DNA of 64,000 nt. Origin: an uncultured Gemmataceae bacterium. GTDB lineage: Bacteria; Planctomycetota; Planctomycetia; Gemmatales; Gemmataceae. The stretch covers positions 1 to 64,000 of the forward strand of contig CALDUY010000035.1 in the NCBI GenBank assembly GCA_937923405.1, given 5' to 3'. The translations under genes and the position numbers were made by a program. The notes under the pieces are model-generated. The model saw only the letters and a program-made list of their open reading frames with translations. It searched no databases and had not been told where the DNA came from. Positions within the stretch are counted from its first letter, which is position 1. Each line of letters opens with the position of its first letter. This document shows positions 22,359-32,313 of the stretch, one piece after another.

Positions 22359-25055
22359 TTGGCTTCTGATACGACCCCCCCGACGCCGCCTGCGATTGCT
22401 CCTCCGGACGGAAACGGCGATGGCTTCTCGGCTCTGAACATCGCGGATGAACTGAAAGATAGCTATCTCAACTATGCGATGAGTGTCATCGTCAGCCGCG
22501 CTCTGCCCGACGTGCGCGACGGACTCAAACCCTCGCAGCGGCGAATCCTCGTGGCCATGAATGATCTCGGCCTTGGACCGACTGCTTCGACCAGCAAATG
22601 TTCGGGCATCATCGGCGAGACGATGAAGCGTTATCATCCGCACGGCGACCAGTCGATCTATCCGACTCTGGTCCGCATGGCCCAAAACTGGAACATGCGC
22701 TATCCGCTGGTGCATCCGCAGGGGAATTTCGGCTCCATTGCTGGGCTGCCTCCCGCCGCTCATCGCTACACCGAAGCTCGACTCACACCGATCGGTGCCG
22801 AGATGCTCGCCGATTTGGAATTCGACACGGTGGACTACGCCGACAGCTACGATGGCAAGTACCGCGAGCCACTGGTATTGCCCAGCCGGTTTCCCAATCT
22901 GCTCGTCAACGGCTCCGATGGCATCGCCGTCGGCATGGCCACCGACATTCCCCCGCACAACCTCCGCGAAATTTGTAATGCCCTCATCCGCGTCATCGAC
23001 GAGCCGAACGTCACTATTCCCCAGTTGATGGAGATACTGCCCGGCCCCGACTTTCCTACCGGCGGCATCATCTGCGGACGACAGGGCATCCTCGACGGCT
23101 ACCTCACCGGGCGAGGCAAGGTCACCCTCCGCGCCCGTGCCGAGATCGTCGAGGAGGGCAAGGATGTCGCGATCGTTATTCGAGAGATTCCCTATCAACA
23201 AACTCGCAATCGAGTCGCCGAGGCGATCGGCAAACTTATCAAGGAAGAGCGGATCAAGGATGTTCGCGACCTGCGTGATGAATCGTCGTCGCGCAACGGC
23301 GAACCGGTTCGCCTAGTGCTGTATCTCAAGCGTGGTGCCGATCCGCATCTGATCTTGAATCAACTGTACCAGTACTCGCCGCTGGAGCAGACCTCGAGCA
23401 TCATCATGCTTTCGTTGGTGGATAACTATCCCCGCGCGCTCAATCTGAAGCAGATGCTGGAAGAGTATCTGCGACATCGCAAGGAGGTAATCCGCCGCCG
23501 TACCGAGTATCAACTGCGTGAGGCCAAACGTCGCTCTCACGTTTTGGAGGGGCAGTTGATCGCGATCTCATCGCTGGACGAAGTAATCCGTATTTGCCGA
23601 GAGGCGGCCAGCCGCGACGACGCTAAGACGCAATTACAGGGCATGGCCGTGGCCTCCGCTGTGCTAGCACGGGCACTGGGCGAGGCGAACTTTCTGGCGC
23701 TGCAGCGTGAAATTGGCGTGCTGAACCAGTATCACATGACCGAAGCCCAGGCCGAAGCCGTCGTCCGCATGCAGTTAGGACAGTTGGCCCGGCTCCAACG
23801 TGACGAGATTCTCAAAGAGTACGCCGACCTACGCGAGAAAATTCGCTCTTACGAAACGCTGTTGTCCAGCGCTCAGAACATCCTCAATGTGATTAAAGAA
23901 GATCTCATTTATCTTCGAGATAAGTACGGCGACGATCGTCGAACCGAAATCACCGGCGAGGCCGCACATCTGACTCGTGAGGATCTTATCCCTGAGGAGG
24001 AGCAGGTTGTTACCATCAGCCATAAGGGCTATATCAAACGTCTGCCATTAACCACCTATCGCTCGCAACATCGAGGGGGGCGGGGCGTCTCCGGCGGCGC
24101 AACCCGCGAAGATGATTTCATCGAGCATTTCTTCGTGGCCAGCACGCATGCCTACTTGCTCTGCTTCACCAATCTTGGCCAACTGTACTGGTTGAAGGTC
24201 CTAAACGTTCCTGAAGGTAGCCGAATCTCTGCTGGTCGCGCGATGGCCAACGTCCTGGAACTCAAACCCGATGAACGAATTACCAGCGTGATTCCAGTTC
24301 GCCGACTCGACGCCGATCTTAGCGATGCCGAGGGACTGCATCTGTTAATGGCCACTCGGCGAGGACTGGTTAAGAAGACGGCGTTACGCCACTACTGTCG
24401 GCCCAAAGCGGGCGGCATCATCGGCCTGGGTCTCGAAGAAGGCGATACCTTGATTGGCGTGGCTCTGGTCCGACCGGGAGACGAAGTAATGCTCTGCACT
24501 CGTGACGGTATGGCTATCCGTTTCGACGAAAGCGACGCCCGACCGATGGGCCGACCTGCTTACGGCGTCAAAGGCATTACTTTGGTGGGCGACGATGAAG
24601 TCGTTGGCATGGTGGTGACCGATCCGACGGGTTATCTACTCACCGTTTGCGCCAATGGGTTCGGCAAACGCACGCCCTTCGGTCCCAACACCGCTACTGC
24701 CGAAGAAACCGACGAGGCGGAGGACGCCACTTCTACTGAAGAACCTAGTGAGGGAGAACAGATACGTTCGACGGCGTCATATCGGAAGCAACGACGAGGC
24801 GGCAAAGGCCTCATCAGCATCAAGACGACGGAGCGCAACGGCCCAGTGGTTGGCGTCGTCGCCGTGCAGGAGAGCGACGACGTCATGCTCATCACTAGCG
24901 GCGGGATGGTCAACCGGACGCACGTCCGCGAGATTAGTGAGATGGGCCGGAATACCCAAGGCGTGACCTTGATGAAACTCCACGAAGGCGACCGCATTGT
25001 GTCCGTGGCGCGCGTCGCCGTCGAAGAAGACAGCGCCGTCGAAGATAACCGGTAG
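22359..25055 (+). CDS. gyrA: DNA gyrase subunit A
   Basis: 898 residues. Breakage-reunion subunit of the type IIA topoisomerase that introduces negative supercoils. The N-terminus has LKDSYLNYAMSVIVSRALPD and RDGLKPSQRR. The catalytic Tyr is Y137 in AAHRYTEARL. IAVGMATDIPPHN and the coiled-coil tower follow. The C-terminal beta-pinwheel starts near residue 540; a GyrA-box-like QHRGGRG lies at about 570 and an exact QRRGGKG near 811, after an acidic insert (ETDEAEDATSTEEPSEGE). The start appears to be TTG 22359 with GGAG 8 bases upstream; no in-frame ATG lies before the essential N-terminal blocks. Confidence 0.93.
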   Translation: MASDTTPPTPPAIAPPDGNGDGFSALNIADELKDSYLNYAMSVIVSRALPDVRDGLKPSQRRILVAMNDLGLGPTASTSKCSGIIGETMKRYHPHGDQSIYPTLVRMAQNWNMRYPLVHPQGNFGSIAGLPPAAHRYTEARLTPIGAEMLADLEFDTVDYADSYDGKYREPLVLPSRFPNLLVNGSDGIAVGMATDIPPHNLREICNALIRVIDEPNVTIPQLMEILPGPDFPTGGIICGRQGILDGYLTGRGKVTLRARAEIVEEGKDVAIVIREIPYQQTRNRVAEAIGKLIKEERIKDVRDLRDESSSRNGEPVRLVLYLKRGADPHLILNQLYQYSPLEQTSSIIMLSLVDNYPRALNLKQMLEEYLRHRKEVIRRRTEYQLREAKRRSHVLEGQLIAISSLDEVIRICREAASRDDAKTQLQGMAVASAVLARALGEANFLALQREIGVLNQYHMTEAQAEAVVRMQLGQLARLQRDEILKEYADLREKIRSYETLLSSAQNILNVIKEDLIYLRDKYGDDRRTEITGEAAHLTREDLIPEEEQVVTISHKGYIKRLPLTTYRSQHRGGRGVSGGATREDDFIEHFFVASTHAYLLCFTNLGQLYWLKVLNVPEGSRISAGRAMANVLELKPDERITSVIPVRRLDADLSDAEGLHLLMATRRGLVKKTALRHYCRPKAGGIIGLGLEEGDTLIGVALVRPGDEVMLCTRDGMAIRFDESDARPMGRPAYGVKGITLVGDDEVVGMVVTDPTGYLLTVCANGFGKRTPFGPNTATAEETDEAEDATSTEEPSEGEQIRSTASYRKQRRGGKGLISIKTTERNGPVVGVVAVQESDDVMLITSGGMVNRTHVREISEMGRNTQGVTLMKLHEGDRIVSVARVAVEEDSAVEDNR

Positions 25056-25249
25056 ATCCAGGTCATCTTGTGGTGAGAAAACAATTTTCTTGTGAGATTC
25101 ATCGCGATTACTGATTAGATCTTTATGCTCACTACATTAGTTAACCATCAGCGTGAAGAGAGGCCGGTCAAGATTACTAACGTCTGAACCTGGTTGACGT
25201 TTGATTGGCTCTGGTTTAAGCTTGCAGGTAAAACGGTGGAGAGGCCAGA

Positions 25250-26074
25250 TTGCGTTATCAATTAGTTCTCGAACCAGGACGAGCCGACCGTCAGTATTGG
25301 CGAGATCTGTGGAATTATCGCGAATTGCTGATGCAGCTCGCCATTCGTGATGTTTCCATTCACTACAAACAAACTGTGATTGGTGCTGCCTGGGCCGTGT
25401 TTCGTCCTCTGGTGACTGTGGTGATTCTCACGGTGGTCTTTCGCGGCGTGGCCAAGCTTGAGGCCGACGGGGGAGCTTGGTATCCCTTGTTCGTACTCGT
25501 CGGCATGCTTCCCTGGCAGTTTTTCGCCACCATTCTTGGTGAGTCGTCCAACAGTCTGGTGAGCAACGCCAATCTAGTCTCCAAGGTGTACTTTCCTCGT
25601 TTACTCGTTCCACTTAGCACGGTTGGAGTTCCTTCACTCGATCTTCTGGTACTAACGCCATTCCTAGCTGGAATGATGCTTTACTCGGGAACGTATCCCC
25701 CTTGGCAGATCATCTTTGCTCCGATCTTTCTTCTAATCGCTGCGGTGACCTCGCTCGGTTTTGGCTTCGGTTTGTGCGCCTTGAACGTGAAGTATCGCGA
25801 CGTTCGCTATGTCATGCCATTTGTTTTGCAATTTGGTGTCTATGTTTCGCCAATCGGGTATTCCACGGCCAAAGTCCCGGTAGAATTTCATTGGTTCTAT
25901 TACCTTAATCCGATGGCGTTCGTGATCGATGGCTTACGTTGGAGTCTTCTTGGAGTCGGTTCGCCCTTTGCTAGCTGGCATTGGTTATTGTCATTATCCG
26001 TCAGCCTATTAGGGTTATTGATTGGATTACGCTATTTTCGCCGAACTGAACGAACCTTCGCGGATGTCATCTGA
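25250..26074 (+). CDS. ABC-2 type permease for polysaccharide export (Wzm/KpsM-like)
   Basis: 274 residues with six membrane helices. ELLMQLAIRDVSIHYKQTVIGAAWAVFRPL is the N-terminal segment typical of Wzm, KpsM and TagG permeases. VKYRDVRYVMPFVLQFGVYVSPIGYS and YYLNPMAFVIDGLRW near the C-terminus are also standard. It would move a lipid-linked polysaccharide across the inner membrane with the ATPase encoded next. The start is TTG with GGAGAGG upstream. The stop overlaps the ATPase reading frame. Base composition becomes visibly AT-richer from here on. Confidence 0.9.
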   Translation: MRYQLVLEPGRADRQYWRDLWNYRELLMQLAIRDVSIHYKQTVIGAAWAVFRPLVTVVILTVVFRGVAKLEADGGAWYPLFVLVGMLPWQFFATILGESSNSLVSNANLVSKVYFPRLLVPLSTVGVPSLDLLVLTPFLAGMMLYSGTYPPWQIIFAPIFLLIAAVTSLGFGFGLCALNVKYRDVRYVMPFVLQFGVYVSPIGYSTAKVPVEFHWFYYLNPMAFVIDGLRWSLLGVGSPFASWHWLLSLSVSLLGLLIGLRYFRRTERTFADVI

Positions 26075-27371
26075 AATGACCGAACCAATCATCCGGACTG
26101 AGAATCTGGGTAAGAAGTATAAAATCCGCCGCTTTGAGGGGCTTTCTAATTATGTCGCTCTACGTGACGTTTTAGCCAATGGACTGCGTAGCGGATTCGG
26201 CCTTTTCAACCGTAAGCAATCGGCTTCGACGAATGATGATGAATTCTGGGCACTCAAGGATGTCAATTTCCAGGTCAATGAAGGCGAAGTCGTGGGAATT
26301 ATCGGAAGGAATGGAGCGGGAAAGAGTACGCTGCTGAAAGTACTTAGCCGTATTACCGAACCAACCTCTGGTCGAGTCGTTCTTAATGGTCGAGTTGCCA
26401 GTCTGTTGGAAGTGGGTACGGGATTCCATCCGGAATTGACTGGACGAGAAAACATTTTTTTGAATGGATCCATTCTGGGCATGACTCGACGAGAGATTGC
26501 CCGAAAATTTGATGAAATTGTTGCTTTTGCCAGTGTCGAGAAATTCCTGGACACTCCTGTTAAGCGGTACAGTTCGGGCATGTACGTTCGCTTGGCTTTT
26601 GCTGTGGCCGCCCATCTGGAGCCGGAAATCCTGGTTGTCGATGAAGTTCTGGCAGTTGGCGATACCGAGTTTCAAAAGAAATGCCTGGGCAAAATGGGCG
26701 AAGTGGCCAGCAGTGGGCGAACCGTGTTGTTTGTCACGCATCAGATGCAGATGCTCAAGAAACTTTGTCCGCGCTCCCTTCTCTTTGATCGTGGTCAATT
26801 GCTTTATGACGGACCTACCGAAAAGGCTTTGGAGTCCTACAGTCAACTGATAATGCAATCGATTGAGCAGCGTTCTTCGGATCTTCGGATCACGGCGACG
26901 GATGGTTCGGCCACCATCACTGGCTGCGAGATTGCTCCCGCCGATGGCTTCGACACCATACGGACTGGCGGTGGTATAACCATCACGATTTCAGCGGAGT
27001 TTGCCTGGCCGTTAACCGATCCTGGATTTGTGGTGTCCATCGGTACTTTGGAAGGCATTGAAATCCTCCATCTGTCCACGAGGCCTGTCAGTGGTTTTGA
27101 TTTGGGACGAGTCTCAGGTCGAATTATCCTGGCATTGACAATCCCATCTTTACCTTTGGTTGCGGGGCGTTACTCGGTCAGCTTGGCCATCACCATGCCT
27201 CACGTTTCCTGGCTAACTCGTTTGACTCCAGCCAGCACTTTCGACGTAGAGGAAGCCGATTTTTACGGTTCTGGCTTTGCCTTATCGTCGAGTCGTGGTA
27301 TGATCGTCACTCCCCACCGCTGGGCCATTGTGCCTAATCCTGTAACTTCTGAATGCTCAGTGATTTGTTAA
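26064..27371 (+). CDS. ABC transporter ATPase with Wzt-type C-terminal domain
   Basis: About 435 residues, partner of the preceding permease. Walker A is GIIGRNGAGKSTLLKVL, the signature KRYSSGMYVRLAFAVAAHL and Walker B EILVVDEVLAVGD; the H-loop is LFVTHQMQ. A C-terminal beta-rich region (about residues 265-405) resembles the Wzt domain that recognises the modified end of the glycan, so export may depend on a terminal modification. Start: ATG 26064 overlaps the permease by 11 bases; ATG 26076, 1 base after its stop, is an alternative. Confidence 0.9.
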   Translation: MSSEMTEPIIRTENLGKKYKIRRFEGLSNYVALRDVLANGLRSGFGLFNRKQSASTNDDEFWALKDVNFQVNEGEVVGIIGRNGAGKSTLLKVLSRITEPTSGRVVLNGRVASLLEVGTGFHPELTGRENIFLNGSILGMTRREIARKFDEIVAFASVEKFLDTPVKRYSSGMYVRLAFAVAAHLEPEILVVDEVLAVGDTEFQKKCLGKMGEVASSGRTVLFVTHQMQMLKKLCPRSLLFDRGQLLYDGPTEKALESYSQLIMQSIEQRSSDLRITATDGSATITGCEIAPADGFDTIRTGGGITITISAEFAWPLTDPGFVVSIGTLEGIEILHLSTRPVSGFDLGRVSGRIILALTIPSLPLVAGRYSVSLAITMPHVSWLTRLTPASTFDVEEADFYGSGFALSSSRGMIVTPHRWAIVPNPVTSECSVIC

Positions 27372-27472
27372 TTCAAAAATTCGTGGGAGGTAATATTTTT
27401 CTTTCATCGACTGCCAATCTATTCCTCAATTGTTGATTAATTCAATTCAAGTACATTATTCGGAGTCTCACA

Positions 27473-28558
27473 GTGGCCCACAATTCAATCCTAAGCAGGC
27501 TTCGAACAGTTTTAAATCGCATTAGTTATCGAGTATTCTCTGCTAAAAAACTTGGCTATATCAGTGGAGGGCATCAGAACGTCGGCGATAAATTTCTGTA
27601 TCAAGCGGCAGAGCGTCTCTTTGGGCACCTTGTGCCAATGACTTCAGCTGGAGAAGAGAAGAAACTGAAAGTTCTTTGTCTATCTGGCCCCAAGTTGTTT
27701 CAAGGGGTTTTACTTGGTGGAGGAACCCTGATTAATAGCTACATGTACGAACTATGTTCGGTATTATTGAGCATGAATCTGCCGATGGTGACCCTCGGCA
27801 CGGGGGCAGGGAGTGGCGGACACGATCAACCTGTAGATGAAGACATTAGCGGATGGAAGCCGCTTCTCAATCGATTTCGTTTTATGGGAGTTCGTGGCCC
27901 TCTCTCGCAGCGACGACTCGAATCGCTCGGAGTACGCAACGTTGAAGTGGTTGGCGATCTAGGTTTGGTTTTCGCGGTCGATACCCCGAGCCGAATCAAA
28001 ACTACCTCTCGATTGTTCGCTATTAACGTATTGCCTCCACATGGGTTTGCATCCTATGATCAGCACACATTGAATCAAATCGCTGAAGTTTGCTCACACT
28101 TGGTTCAACAGGGCTGGAACGCCATTCCGATTGCTCACCATCCGCTCGATGTTTCAACCCTAAAAGCCATGATGGATCGCGGTTCATTGCCCCGTGGTCC
28201 GATTCATCTTCCCAGTACCATTTCGGAGTTACTCTCTCTGTTAAGTCCTTGTCAAGTGATGCTCTCCATGCGTTTGCATGGCTCGGTGTTTGCCTGTTGT
28301 GCTGGTGTGCCTCCGGTTTTATTGGGCTATAGCGACAAGTGTGTCGATTTTGCTGAATCAATGGGATTGTTGGACTTTCATCATTCAGTGAATTCCTTTG
28401 ATTCGGATGCCGTTCTCGGTCTCGTTGAAAAAGTGATCCACGAAGGCGAAGATCTGCGACACACCATCCGACAACGAGCTACCGCCTATCGCGAGAGACT
28501 GATTGATTACACGGAACGAGTGCAAATTGCCTTGAATGTTCCTCGGAGAAAAGACTGA
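27473..28558 (+). CDS. Polysaccharide pyruvyl transferase family protein
   Basis: 361 residues of the PS_pyruv_trans family, which adds pyruvate ketals to sugars in surface glycans. YISGGHQNVGDKFLYQAAERLF at the N-terminus matches the family's G..N.GD pattern. GGGTLINSYMYEL, FMGVRGPLSQRRLESLGVRNVEVVGDLGL and CQVMLSMRLHGSVFACCAGVPPVLLGYSDK are the other standard blocks; the R-L-H lies in the donor site. The start seems to be GTG 27473 with CGGAG upstream. Its place after the exporter suggests pyruvylation of the exported polymer. Confidence 0.88.
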   Translation: MAHNSILSRLRTVLNRISYRVFSAKKLGYISGGHQNVGDKFLYQAAERLFGHLVPMTSAGEEKKLKVLCLSGPKLFQGVLLGGGTLINSYMYELCSVLLSMNLPMVTLGTGAGSGGHDQPVDEDISGWKPLLNRFRFMGVRGPLSQRRLESLGVRNVEVVGDLGLVFAVDTPSRIKTTSRLFAINVLPPHGFASYDQHTLNQIAEVCSHLVQQGWNAIPIAHHPLDVSTLKAMMDRGSLPRGPIHLPSTISELLSLLSPCQVMLSMRLHGSVFACCAGVPPVLLGYSDKCVDFAESMGLLDFHHSVNSFDSDAVLGLVEKVIHEGEDLRHTIRQRATAYRERLIDYTERVQIALNVPRRKD

Positions 28559-28667
28559 TTGGACGTCCGAGTCGCGGTGGTGACTAGCGTTGTAAATAAT
28601 AAATGAATGATATTTCTTGCTGATTGATGTTCGTCCTAGGCTGTCTCGTTTCCTATGAGCTTTTGCC

Positions 28668-29237
28668 ATGTCTAGCAACACTGCAGCGATTCCTTTGGCT
28701 CAACGAGATATTTTGAATCTGGGTTGTGGCAAAAAGCCTGAGCCGCATGCCGTCAATCTGGACATCACCCCGACAACCAGTCCGGATGTCGTACATGACT
28801 TGAACGTCACGCCGTGGCCGTTTCCCAACAATCGATTCGGCGAAGTTCGCATGTTCGACGTCATCGAGCATCTGGATCATCTGATTTCCGTTATGGAGGA
28901 GTTGCACCGAATTTGTCGGGCCGATGCGGTCATCCAGATCACGACGCCGCACTTTTCTTCGGCGAATTCCTTCACCGATCCGACCCATCGACATCATTTT
29001 GGCTGGTTCTCGCTCGATTATTTCACCGGAGAACACGAGCATTCTTATTACACCCAGGTACGGTTTCGCATGCGAACTCGAACCTTAATCTTTCATCCAA
29101 CCTGGCTGAACAAAGTGATCAGCCGACTGGCGAACCGTTGGCCCGCTGCGTATGAACGGCGCTGGTGCTGGATGTTTCCAGCCTGGTTTTTGTACTACGA
29201 ACTGGAAGTGGTCAAAAATCCGGTGCCGACGATCTAG
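28668..29237 (+). CDS. Class I SAM-dependent methyltransferase
   Basis: 189 residues. Motif I is ILNLGCGKKPEPHAVNLDI; an acidic residue ends the next strand (NLDITP), and the post-motif block is FGEVRMFDVIEHLDHL, as in Methyltransf_11-type enzymes. TTPHFSSANSFTDPTHRHHF is a His-rich segment seen in small methyltransferases of polysaccharide clusters. The acceptor is unknown; given the neighbours it may methylate a surface glycan, which would fit a Wzt-type exporter. It is separated by 109 bases from the pyruvyl transferase gene. Confidence 0.82.
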   Translation: MSSNTAAIPLAQRDILNLGCGKKPEPHAVNLDITPTTSPDVVHDLNVTPWPFPNNRFGEVRMFDVIEHLDHLISVMEELHRICRADAVIQITTPHFSSANSFTDPTHRHHFGWFSLDYFTGEHEHSYYTQVRFRMRTRTLIFHPTWLNKVISRLANRWPAAYERRWCWMFPAWFLYYELEVVKNPVPTI

Positions 29238-29383
29238 ACCAAGTAGCCTGGGCAAGCTCTCTTTGCAAAATCTGGGGATTCCGAACTCCGCTCTTGCGTT
29301 CATTTGGGCCAGACGATTATACGGTCCTCGACTACGAAGCTACCATGAAGGTACGCTTGTCCTCACTGTCGCGCCCTCCTTAA

Positions 29384-32260
29384 ATGACAGTAGACCTTGG
29401 CGAGCGGGTATTCGCTCGCGACATTCCGGAACACTTGATCATGAGTCATGGCACCGTCGCCGCCACCGCCAACCTAGAAGCGATCGAGGCGGCCTACCAG
29501 AACTGGCGTCGGAACCCTGAGTCGGTTGACCCCAGCTGGCGATACTTCTTTGAAGGCTTTGAACTCGGCGTGGCACGCCCTGTCAGCGCTGCCGTCGATG
29601 CCTCACCGCAAACGGGGGTCGTGCGACTGATTTACGCTTATCGAGAATTGGGCCACTTTCAAGCTCATCTTGATCCGCTCAGCGAACCGCGAACGAGCTA
29701 CCCATTGCTGGAACTGACCGAGTTTGGTCTCTCGGAAGCCGATCTGAACCGAGTGGTCGACACTAAGCCCTTTCAGGGAATTTCCGGTCCTGCTACGCTG
29801 GCGGAATTGCTCAAAGCCCTGAAAGATACCTACTGCCGCTCGATCGGTGTGGAGTATCGTCACATTCAAGATACTCGCATTCGCCATTGGCTCGAAGCCC
29901 GTATGGAGCCGATTCGTAATCGTCCGCAGTTTGATCAAAAACGTAAAGTACGCATTCTGGAGAGTTTGCACTACGCCGAACTGTTCGAGCGGTTTATTCA
30001 CACTCGCTACACGGGGCAAAAACGCTTCTCGTTGGAAGGAGCGGAAACCCTGATTCCGCTCTTGGAAACCATCGTCGATCGCGCGCCGGATTGCGGGGTG
30101 CGCGAAATCATCATCGGAATGGCTCACCGAGGGCGGCTCAACGTTCTGGCTAACATCCTGCGCAAACCCTACGAGGAGATTTTCGCTCAATTCGAGGACA
30201 AGTATCTGCCCAACTCGATGGATGGCGACGGCGACGTCAAGTATCACCTGGGCTTTTCGTCGGATCGGGTCAATTCGCGGGGAGGCAAGGTACATCTGTC
30301 ACTGACGCCCAATCCGTCGCATCTGGAGGCGGTCAACCCCGTGGTCGAAGGCCGTACTCGGGCCAAGCAGATTAAGTTCGGCGACACCGAACGGCGCTGG
30401 GGAATTCCGCTGTTGATTCACGGCGATGCCGCCTTCGCGGGGCAAGGACTGGTGGCCGAGACTCTCAATCTCTCGCAATTGCCGGGCTATACCACTGGTG
30501 GAACGATCCACGTCATCGTCAACAATCAGATCGGCTTCACGACTGTTCCCGATGATGCCCGCTCGACCACGTACTGCACCGATGTGGCCAAGATGATTCA
30601 GGCACCGATCTTCCACGTCAACGCGGAGGATCCCGAGGCGGCCTGTTTCCTAGCCGAGCTGGCCCTGGACTTTCGCCAAGAGTTCAAACGCGACGTCATC
30701 ATCGACATGTTCTGCTACCGTCGGCACGGCCACAATGAAGGCGACGAGCCTTCATACACCCAGCCGATCATGTATTCGAAGATCCGCTCGCGACCGACGT
30801 TGACGGCGGTATACACGGAACAGCTGATCATGACTGGGGATCTGACCGTCGAAGAGACGGAAGCGATCACGACCAAGTTCGAGGAGAAGCTGCAAAAAGC
30901 GTTGACGGAGGTAAAAGCAGGGCCGGCCAACTATCCGACCATGTACGGGTTCGAGGGGCATTGGAAAGGGTTGACCCCGCGCTATTCGCACACGCCGGTC
31001 GCAACGGGAGTGCCGGAGAATACCTTGCGACAGATCGCCGACGCCCTGGTTCGCGTGCCCGACGGTTTCAATGTCCAGCCGAAGATTGCCGCGCTGTACG
31101 AATCCTGGCGACAGGATCTGCATCAACGTCGTCCGATTGGCTGGCCGTTCGCCGAATTGCTCTGCTTCGGATCGTTGCTACTGGAAGGCACTCGCGTGCG
31201 TCTCTCGGGGCAAGACAGCCGACGCGGCACGTTCAGCCAGCGGCACTCGGTGTTGTACGATGCCAAAACGGGCGAACGATATATTCCTCTGAACTATCTC
31301 TCGCCGAATCAAGCGATCTTCAAAGTATTTGATAGTCTGCTCTCCGAGGCGGCCGTGCTGGGGTTCGAGTTTGGCTATTCGCTGGATTCGCCGGAAGCTC
31401 TGGTCATGTGGGAGGCACAATTTGGCGACTTCGCCAATGGGGCCCAGGTCATCATCGATCAGTTCATTGCCTCCAGTCAGTCAAAGTGGCAGCGCGACAG
31501 TGGCTTGGTGATGTTGTTGCCACACGGCTACGAGGGACAAGGCCCCGAACACTCCAGCGCCCGATTGGAACGCTATCTCCAGCTCTGCGCCGAAGAGAAC
31601 ATCCAGGTGGCGTATCCCTCGACTCCGGCCCAGCATTTCCACATCCTGCGGCGGCAGATGAAACGCAACTTCCGCAAGCCGTTGATTCTGATGACACCCA
31701 AGAGCCTGCTCCGCGACAAGGCTTGCGTCTCGTACGTGGCCGATCTGGTGAACGGGCAGTTCATCGAAGTGCTGGACGATATGCTAGTGGACGCCAACCA
31801 GGCTCGCCGAGTGATCCTCTGTTCCGGCAAGGTGTACTACGACCTGATTAAGGAGCGAACGGCGTGTGAAGCCTCGGACGTGGCGATTATTCGCGTGGAG
31901 CAGCTCTATCCCTATCCCGAAGAGTTGCTGGCCAAGGTGCTGAGTCGCTATCGCAAGATGCGGGAGTTAGTTTGGGCGCAAGAAGAATCGCAGAACAACG
32001 GAGCTTGGTTCTTCATGGAGCCGCGGCTGCGGGCGATGGGGTACGAGGTGCAATACGTCGGACGCGATGCCAGCGCCAGTCCAGCGACGGGATCGCATGC
32101 GGTCCATGTGCGCGAGCAGGCCGAACTAGTCGCCGCCGCCATTCAGGGCAGCGTTCCGCATCTGGTTCGAGCGACGAGCTTCTTGCAAGCGCATGGGCAA
32201 CAGGCCCCAGAGCCGGTTTCCCCAGCAGAGCAACGAGTAACTCCAGCTCGTGCCTCGTAG
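29384..32260 (+). CDS. sucA: 2-oxoglutarate dehydrogenase E1 component
   Basis: 958 residues. Thiamine-diphosphate E1 of the TCA-cycle 2-oxoglutarate dehydrogenase complex. The N-terminal segment IEAAYQNWRRNPESVDPSWRYFFEGFE is typical. Core motifs include IIIGMAHRGRLNVLANI, SLTPNPSHLEAVNPVVEG, the ThDP region HGDAAFAGQG, NNQIGFTT and CYRRHGHNEGDEPSYTQP, and the C-terminal HGYEGQGPEHSSARLERYLQ. Start: ATG 29384 gives a 19-residue leader; ATG 29441 (MSHGTVAATAN) is equally possible as neither has a good ribosome binding site. It heads the sucA-sucB-lpd set. Confidence 0.95.
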   Translation: MTVDLGERVFARDIPEHLIMSHGTVAATANLEAIEAAYQNWRRNPESVDPSWRYFFEGFELGVARPVSAAVDASPQTGVVRLIYAYRELGHFQAHLDPLSEPRTSYPLLELTEFGLSEADLNRVVDTKPFQGISGPATLAELLKALKDTYCRSIGVEYRHIQDTRIRHWLEARMEPIRNRPQFDQKRKVRILESLHYAELFERFIHTRYTGQKRFSLEGAETLIPLLETIVDRAPDCGVREIIIGMAHRGRLNVLANILRKPYEEIFAQFEDKYLPNSMDGDGDVKYHLGFSSDRVNSRGGKVHLSLTPNPSHLEAVNPVVEGRTRAKQIKFGDTERRWGIPLLIHGDAAFAGQGLVAETLNLSQLPGYTTGGTIHVIVNNQIGFTTVPDDARSTTYCTDVAKMIQAPIFHVNAEDPEAACFLAELALDFRQEFKRDVIIDMFCYRRHGHNEGDEPSYTQPIMYSKIRSRPTLTAVYTEQLIMTGDLTVEETEAITTKFEEKLQKALTEVKAGPANYPTMYGFEGHWKGLTPRYSHTPVATGVPENTLRQIADALVRVPDGFNVQPKIAALYESWRQDLHQRRPIGWPFAELLCFGSLLLEGTRVRLSGQDSRRGTFSQRHSVLYDAKTGERYIPLNYLSPNQAIFKVFDSLLSEAAVLGFEFGYSLDSPEALVMWEAQFGDFANGAQVIIDQFIASSQSKWQRDSGLVMLLPHGYEGQGPEHSSARLERYLQLCAEENIQVAYPSTPAQHFHILRRQMKRNFRKPLILMTPKSLLRDKACVSYVADLVNGQFIEVLDDMLVDANQARRVILCSGKVYYDLIKERTACEASDVAIIRVEQLYPYPEELLAKVLSRYRKMRELVWAQEESQNNGAWFFMEPRLRAMGYEVQYVGRDASASPATGSHAVHVREQAELVAAAIQGSVPHLVRATSFLQAHGQQAPEPVSPAEQRVTPARAS

Positions 32261-32313
32261 GATACAGAACAGTTTTTGAGAGGCGAGCGACCAATTAGCA
32301 AAGAAGGGAACGA

